64,000 nt of DNA from Staphylococcus marylandisciuri (GTDB taxonomy: Bacteria > Bacillota > Bacilli > Staphylococcales > Staphylococcaceae): assembly GCF_025519785.1 (NCBI RefSeq), contig NZ_JAOPKZ010000006.1, positions 62,001 through 126,000 on the forward strand. Reading direction: 5' to 3'. Below, in pieces: positions 60,666 through 64,000 of this stretch. The notes below the pieces were generated by a model. It had not been told where the DNA came from and made no database searches. It saw only the letters and a list, made by a program, of their open reading frames with translations. Position 1 is the stretch's first letter. The number at the start of each line of letters is the position of its first letter. A program made the position numbers and the translations under genes.

Positions 60666-61655
60666 ATGAAATTTATAAGCAATAATAACATTACCGATCC
60701 CACGCTTAATTTAGCGATGGAAGAATATGTGTTGAAGCATATGCCCAATGACGATAGTTACTTTTTGTTTTACGTGAACAGGCCATCGATTATCGTTGGT
60801 AAAAATCAGAATACGATAGAGGAAGTAAATCAAGAATATGTGGAAGCACATAATATTGATGTAGTGCGTCGTATCTCTGGTGGGGGCGCAGTCTATCATG
60901 ATACAGGCAACTTAAATTTCAGCTTTATAACAGATGATGATGGTCATAGCTTTCACAATTTCAAAAAGTTTACTGAGCCCATAGTAGAAGCTTTAAGGTC
61001 GTTAAACGTCGAAGCTGAAATGACTGGTCGCAATGATATCCAGGTAGGTCAGGCTAAGATATCTGGGAATGCCATGGTTAAAGTGCGCAATCGGATGTTT
61101 AGTCACGGGACTTTAATGCTAAATAGTGAATTAGGTGAGGTACAGAATGCATTAAAAGTTAATCCTGCTAAAATTAAATCAAAAGGTGTGAAATCTGTAC
61201 GTAGTCGAATCGCTAATATTTCTGAGTTCTTAACTGAATCTTTAAGTATTGAAGGATTCAAACAAATCATCTTAGAAACCATATTTGGGGAAGCTGATCA
61301 TGTGGAGGAATATTCATTAAGCGATGAAGACTGGACAAATATCGAACAGTTAAGTAATGAGAAATATAGAACGTGGGAATGGAACTACGGACATAACCCC
61401 AAATATAATTTTGAAAGAGAAGCCAAATTTGAAAAGGGATTTGTGCAAATTAAGTTAGATGTCAAGCGTGGTCGTATTGAACATTCTAAGATATTTGGTG
61501 ATTTCTTTGGAGAGGGGGATGTTTCAGATATAGAAGAAGCTTTAATAGGCACATTGCATGACTTTAATAGTATTAAAGAAGCGTTATCAAATTACGATAT
61601 CTATCATTATTTCGGTGCAATAAATCGAGACGAATTGATACGCCTAATGTCATAA
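60666..61655 (+). CDS. lplA: Lipoate-protein ligase LplA
   Basis: About 329 residues, biotin/lipoate ligase fold. VVRRISGGGAVYHDTGNLNF, GRNDIQVGQAKISGNA (catalytic Lys) and a C-terminal lipoate-ligase accessory domain (~250-329). It attaches salvaged lipoate to 2-oxoacid dehydrogenases or GcvH. ATG 60666 is used as in S. aureus LplA1; GGAGGT at 60650 gives a 10-base spacing. The ATG three codons earlier would sit on the ribosome site. A bidirectional terminator follows. Confidence 0.95.
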   Translation: MKFISNNNITDPTLNLAMEEYVLKHMPNDDSYFLFYVNRPSIIVGKNQNTIEEVNQEYVEAHNIDVVRRISGGGAVYHDTGNLNFSFITDDDGHSFHNFKKFTEPIVEALRSLNVEAEMTGRNDIQVGQAKISGNAMVKVRNRMFSHGTLMLNSELGEVQNALKVNPAKIKSKGVKSVRSRIANISEFLTESLSIEGFKQIILETIFGEADHVEEYSLSDEDWTNIEQLSNEKYRTWEWNYGHNPKYNFEREAKFEKGFVQIKLDVKRGRIEHSKIFGDFFGEGDVSDIEEALIGTLHDFNSIKEALSNYDIYHYFGAINRDELIRLMS

Positions 61656-61656
61656 A

Positions 61657-61708
61657 TAAAAGGACTAGTTGTTAGCTACTCTCGATAGTTTACAACTAGT
61701 CCTTAAAT
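61657..61708. terminator. Bidirectional terminator between lplA and the IDEAL gene
   Basis: AAGGACTAGTTGT (61660-61672) pairs with ACAACTAGTCCTT (61692-61704), 13 perfect pairs flanked by A and T tracts on both sides; serves both convergent genes. Confidence 0.88.
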
Positions 61709-61725
61709 TATTTATATTAAAACGA

Positions 61726-61950
61726 TTAGAACATATCAACAGAAGAATCCTCCAATTTAATGTATTCGGAAGTGTAGTGATTGAATGCTTCTTCATCTTT
61801 GTCTTGAAGTGCTTGATCAATAAGTTTCTCAAGCTTTTCTTTGCGAACACTTTTTAAAGCGTGTTCAATGAGGAGATCGATCCCTAAATCATTAATTGAA
61901 GTTACAAAATCTTCCAAAGATTTGTATTGGACATTTGTATTATAGTTCAT
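61726..61950 (-). CDS. IDEAL domain protein (YhzC-like)
   Basis: 74 residues. The C-terminal IDQALQDKDEEAFNHYTSEY matches the IDEAL domain signature. In Bacillus a similar small IDEAL protein (YhzC) also neighbours comK. Function unknown; IDEAL segments resemble competitor peptides in adaptor-protease systems. ATG 61950 has AAAGGAG upstream. It is divergent from comK. Confidence 0.82.
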   Translation of the reverse strand: MNYNTNVQYKSLEDFVTSINDLGIDLLIEHALKSVRKEKLEKLIDQALQDKDEEAFNHYTSEYIKLEDSSVDMF

Positions 61951-62132
61951 AACTATACAACTCCTTTATCTATCTATAGAGATATTATACAAGATACATA
62001 TTTTGAAATCAATGAATTTTCAGATTTTTTAATACTCTCTATTCCATTGTCTAGCCAATTTTTAAAAAATAACAGAAAATAAAAAACAGAATTTAAATTA
62101 TAGAAAATAAAGAAAATTCAGCATAATATATA

Positions 62133-62161
62133 TTGAAAAATTGCTACAACTGCTATATTAT
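62133..62161 (+). promoter_or_regulatory. Probable comK promoter
   Basis: TTGAAA (62133-62138), 17-base spacer, TATTAT (62156-62161). An A/T-rich stretch upstream has one imperfect AAAAN5TTTA ComK-like box. Confidence 0.6.
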
Positions 62162-62229
62162 TTGAGTAGAGTTACATGAATAATGAAGGAGGTTATTAAT
62201 ACGACTAACTGCTATGGAGGCGTTTCATC

Positions 62230-62796
62230 ATGAATGAAAGTTATGTTATTAGAAAAGATGATATGGCCATTCAGCCTTATCCTACTAAACGAGGTCTGCT
62301 TGATTACACAAAGATATTAAAGTTTAAATCACCTGAGTTGATAGCGCAGGAAAGAACGCAAAAAATTATAGAGCGGTCATGTAAATTCTATGGCAGCACG
62401 TATGCCTATAAGAAAAATGACGCGACTCGAATGACAGAAATTGTCAGCAAGCCCCCCATTTTATTAACTCCACTATTTCCAACTTATTTCTTCCCTACAC
62501 ATTCTGATCGTAAACTTGAAAATGCTTGGGTTAATATTCATTTTATTCAATCGATTAAAGCTCTAAGAGACAAGCGATGCAAAATCATATTCGTAGACAA
62601 CCAATCTATTACTGTCAATATTTCCGAACATAGCTTAAGACATCAGTATCACAATGCAGTCTTTTACTACTATAAAATGGATAGGGCTGCTCGTGTGACC
62701 ACATATGATCCAGAAGCTCCAATCGATTACTCTAAAGAACAGATGAATATATTTGAGGCTTTAGTAAAATATGCTCAATTTCAACAAAAACCATAG
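62230..62796 (+). CDS. comK: Competence transcription factor ComK
   Basis: 188 residues. ComK family: TMAIQPY-type N terminus (MAIQPYPTKRG), IIERSCKFYGSTYAYKK, and the PILLTPLFPTYFFPTHS DNA-binding core. ComK activates DNA uptake genes by binding AT-boxes. The C-terminal tail is the region bound by MecA in Bacillus; mecA lies at 26050. ATG 62230 with TGGAGG. It is flanked downstream by repeats and then the CRISPR array. Confidence 0.93.
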   Translation: MNESYVIRKDDMAIQPYPTKRGLLDYTKILKFKSPELIAQERTQKIIERSCKFYGSTYAYKKNDATRMTEIVSKPPILLTPLFPTYFFPTHSDRKLENAWVNIHFIQSIKALRDKRCKIIFVDNQSITVNISEHSLRHQYHNAVFYYYKMDRAARVTTYDPEAPIDYSKEQMNIFEALVKYAQFQQKP

Positions 62797-62858
62797 AGTA
62801 ATGAGATGTTAATTTAATAGGTGAAATAGAATGACTATAAGAGCCACTACATCATCTT

Positions 62859-63123
62859 GGGAGCGGGACAGAAATCTAATTTGAACAAAAAGATTTCGTA
62901 GGCCCGCCTCGGCAAGGATGACTAGAATTGAAAAAAGCTTGATACAAGCGCATTTTCAAATCAGTCATCTACTGCCAAGATATTGAAAGAGGGAGCGGGA
63001 CAGAAATCTAATTTGACTAAAAAGATTTCGTAGTCCCGCCCCGGCAAGGATGGCTAGAATTGAAAAAAGCTTGATACAAGCGTATTTTCAAATCAGTCAT
63101 CTACTGCCAAGATGCTGAAAGAG
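62859..63123 (+). repeat. Two tandem ~131-bp extended palindromic units
   Basis: Units at 62859 and 62991, same structure as at 50545; the first has AGGCCCGCCTCGGC and the second AGTCCCGCCCCGGC. A TCTGAGACATTATATTATGTCTCAGCC hairpin with T-rich tail (63124-63160) closes the array. Confidence 0.9.
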
Positions 63124-63249
63124 TCTGAGACATTATATTATGTCTCAGCCTCTTTCTCTCTAGTCAAAGACCTTTATGTCCCAGCCTCTATTTTTGTTTG
63201 AAATTTTAAAAAATTGAGAAAATAGGCAGGCAACAGAAACATTTTATCT

Positions 63250-63437
63250 TATAATAAAATAAGGAGGTGGAGGACGTGAGGATAAAGAATTGAAATACGG
63301 AAATGCGAAAAATTCTCGACTAGGCTATAATTGACTCAATAATAGTTCGCATCGAAGTTGCGTTTGAGAATTAAATTTAAATGGAGGGTTTTCGCCCCTC
63401 ATTAATATAATTAGACCATATTCCTCATTTCAAATTT
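63250..63437 (+). other. Structured leader region before a small ORF
   Basis: TATAAT (63250-63255) without a clear -35, then AAGGAGGTGGAGGACGTG. Inverted repeats follow: ATGCGAA (near 63303) with TTCGCAT (63346 area), AATTCTC with GAGAATT, and GAGGGttttcgCCCCTC (63384-63400). This looks like a folded, transcribed RNA. No Rfam family could be assigned by eye. Confidence 0.4.
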
Positions 63438-63557
63438 ATGAAAATTAAGGTTCAAGTACGAAAAACAACTACTAAAGAAAAGTTTCAAGGTTTAATAGCA
63501 TGGTTTGTAATCGCTTTATTTATAGTGTTGATAAAAAAGTTAATGCCTAAGTTTTAG
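63438..63557 (+). CDS. Small membrane-peptide ORF ending in a CRISPR repeat
   Basis: 39 codons. A basic N-terminal half (MKIKVQVRKTTTKEKFQG) is followed by one hydrophobic helix (LIAWFVIALFIVLI) and a KKLMPKF tail. No Shine-Dalgarno sequence precedes ATG 63438. Size and composition recall type I toxin peptides, but no family match can be claimed. The TAG stop is inside GTTTTAG, the first bases of the first CRISPR repeat (63551). Confidence 0.35.
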   Translation: MKIKVQVRKTTTKEKFQGLIAWFVIALFIVLIKKLMPKF

Positions 63558-63570
63558 TACTCTGTAATTA

Positions 63571-63700
63571 TGGGAGCGGGACAGAAATCTAATTTGAATA
63601 AAAAGATTTCGTAGTCCCGCCCCGGCAAGGATGACTAGAATTGAAAAAGCTTGATATAAGCGCGTTTTCAAATCAGTCATCTACTGCCAAGATACTCAAA
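63571..63700 (+). repeat. Extended palindromic unit inserted in CRISPR repeat 1
   Basis: Full-length unit starting GGGAGCGGGACAG at 63572 and ending CTACTGCCAAGATACTCAAAGAG. It follows directly on GTTTTAGTACTCTGTAATTAT, the left part of a CRISPR repeat. The missing right part of that repeat (TAGGTATAAAGTATAC) is not found on the other side. Confidence 0.85.
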
Positions 63701-63944
63701 GAGTCATCTCATTTACGTTCTGTAGGTTTTAGTACTCTGTAATTTTAGGTATAAAGTATACGATAAAATGCTCGATGAAAATCAACACAATGTTTTAGTA
63801 CTCTGTAATTTTAGGTATAAGGTATACGTGTTTTTCGTCTACTTCCCGTATCCGGTCGTTTTAGTACTCTGTAATTTTAGGTATAAAGTATACAAGTCGC
63901 CTTGTCTGTTTCATGTTCAATTTGTTTTAGTACTCTGTAATTTT

Positions 63945-64000
63945 GGGAGCGGGACAGAAATCTAATTTGAATAAAAAGATTTCGTAGTCCCGCCCCGGCA
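63945..64000 (+). repeat. Palindromic unit inserted in the last visible CRISPR repeat
   Basis: GGGAGCGGGACAG starts at 63945 immediately after GTTTTAGTACTCTGTAATTTT (63924-63944) and has the CGTAGTCCCGCCCCGGCA form of the extended unit; truncated by the window edge. Confidence 0.88.

Larger units (their letters stand above)
63551..64000 (+). CRISPR. Type II-A-like CRISPR array, interrupted by palindromic elements, runs off the window
   Basis: Intact 36-bp repeats start at 63726, 63792 and 63858 (GTTTTAGTACTCTGTAATTT then TAGGTATAARGTATAC). Spacers of exactly 30 bp lie between them (63762-63791, 63828-63857, 63894-63923). Two further repeats, at 63551 and 63924, are cut after about 20-21 bases by a palindromic element. 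The repeat strongly resembles that of the SaCas9-type II-A systems of staphylococci, so the crRNA strand is plus. No cas gene or anti-repeat for a tracrRNA was seen in the window. Confidence 0.93.

Noticed and set aside
61669..61857. 62-codon plus-strand ORF facing the IDEAL gene
   Set aside because: It spans the bidirectional terminator and is antisense to the IDEAL coding region.
63190..63437. tracrRNA for the CRISPR array
   Set aside because: No anti-repeat (TACCTAAAATTACAG or similar) in this stretch.
63768..63965. ORF of 65 codons across the CRISPR array
   Set aside because: It reads through repeats and spacers; the repeated VLVLCNFRYKVY is the translated CRISPR repeat, not a protein.

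Overview
The window is low-GC Firmicute DNA from a Staphylococcus chromosome, almost certainly not S. aureus itself. The gene order addB-addA ... sufT-clpB ... fabH-fabF-oppBCDFA-trpS-spxA-mecA-coiA-pepF-rsaE-spxH ... relQ-nadK-rluD-mgtE-cpaA-fabI ... ugtP-ltaA-murE-prfC-terC-htrA-ktrB ... lplA-comK is the conserved staphylococcal core backbone. The encoded proteins match S. aureus relatives closely in length and motifs. No rRNA, tRNA, intact insertion sequence or prophage was seen.

Layout. 1-4.1 kb: RexAB/AddAB recombination nuclease. 4.3-9 kb: FAH-family hydrolase, YisL membrane protein, CoA-disulfide reductase, HAD phosphatase and SufT. 9.4-14 kb: ClpB under a CtsR operator, then an aldehyde dehydrogenase. 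14.3-17.1 kb: fabH-fabF behind a FapR operator. 17.4-23.7 kb: a DUF3899 protein and the oppBCDFA oligopeptide importer with a CodY-like box. 23.9-35 kb: trpS, then a proteolysis/competence block (spxA, mecA, coiA, pepF), the sRNA RsaE, spxH-trHb, and stress/nucleotide genes (CYTH, UPF0738, relQ, nadK, RNA pseudouridine synthase). 35.8-43.5 kb: mgtE, cpaA, fabI, an AI-2E family permease and an AGCS amino-acid symporter. 43.7-50.5 kb: esterase, yjcG, lipoteichoic-acid anchor genes ugtP-ltaA, and murE. 51-59 kb: prfC, terC under a yybP-ykoY manganese riboswitch, a membrane HtrA-like protease, ktrB and a divergent 5'-nucleotidase-like protein. 59.4-62.8 kb: a CPBP-like protein, DUF2187, lplA, an IDEAL protein and comK. 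62.8-64 kb: intergenic repeats, a small membrane-peptide ORF and the start of a type II-A-like CRISPR array.

Regulatory links. Spx is placed near two genes that bear on ClpP-dependent adaptor proteolysis (spxH for Spx, mecA as a ClpC adaptor), with clpB nearby. Fatty-acid genes fabH, fabF and fabI lie in the same window. Ion homeostasis is represented by mgtE, cpaA, ktrB and the Mn-sensing terC leader.

The most unusual content is a family of 50-bp palindromes (about 17 loci). Some are extended into about 130-bp units repeated two or three times. They occupy nearly every kind of intergenic junction. At the right end the same element interrupts two separate CRISPR repeats at the same position within the 36-bp repeat. 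The repeat family closely resembles that of the SaCas9-type systems, but no cas gene or tracrRNA was seen inside the window. A four-unit STAR element and a second, 160-170-bp intergenic repeat, one copy of which contains a palindrome, complete the repeat landscape.
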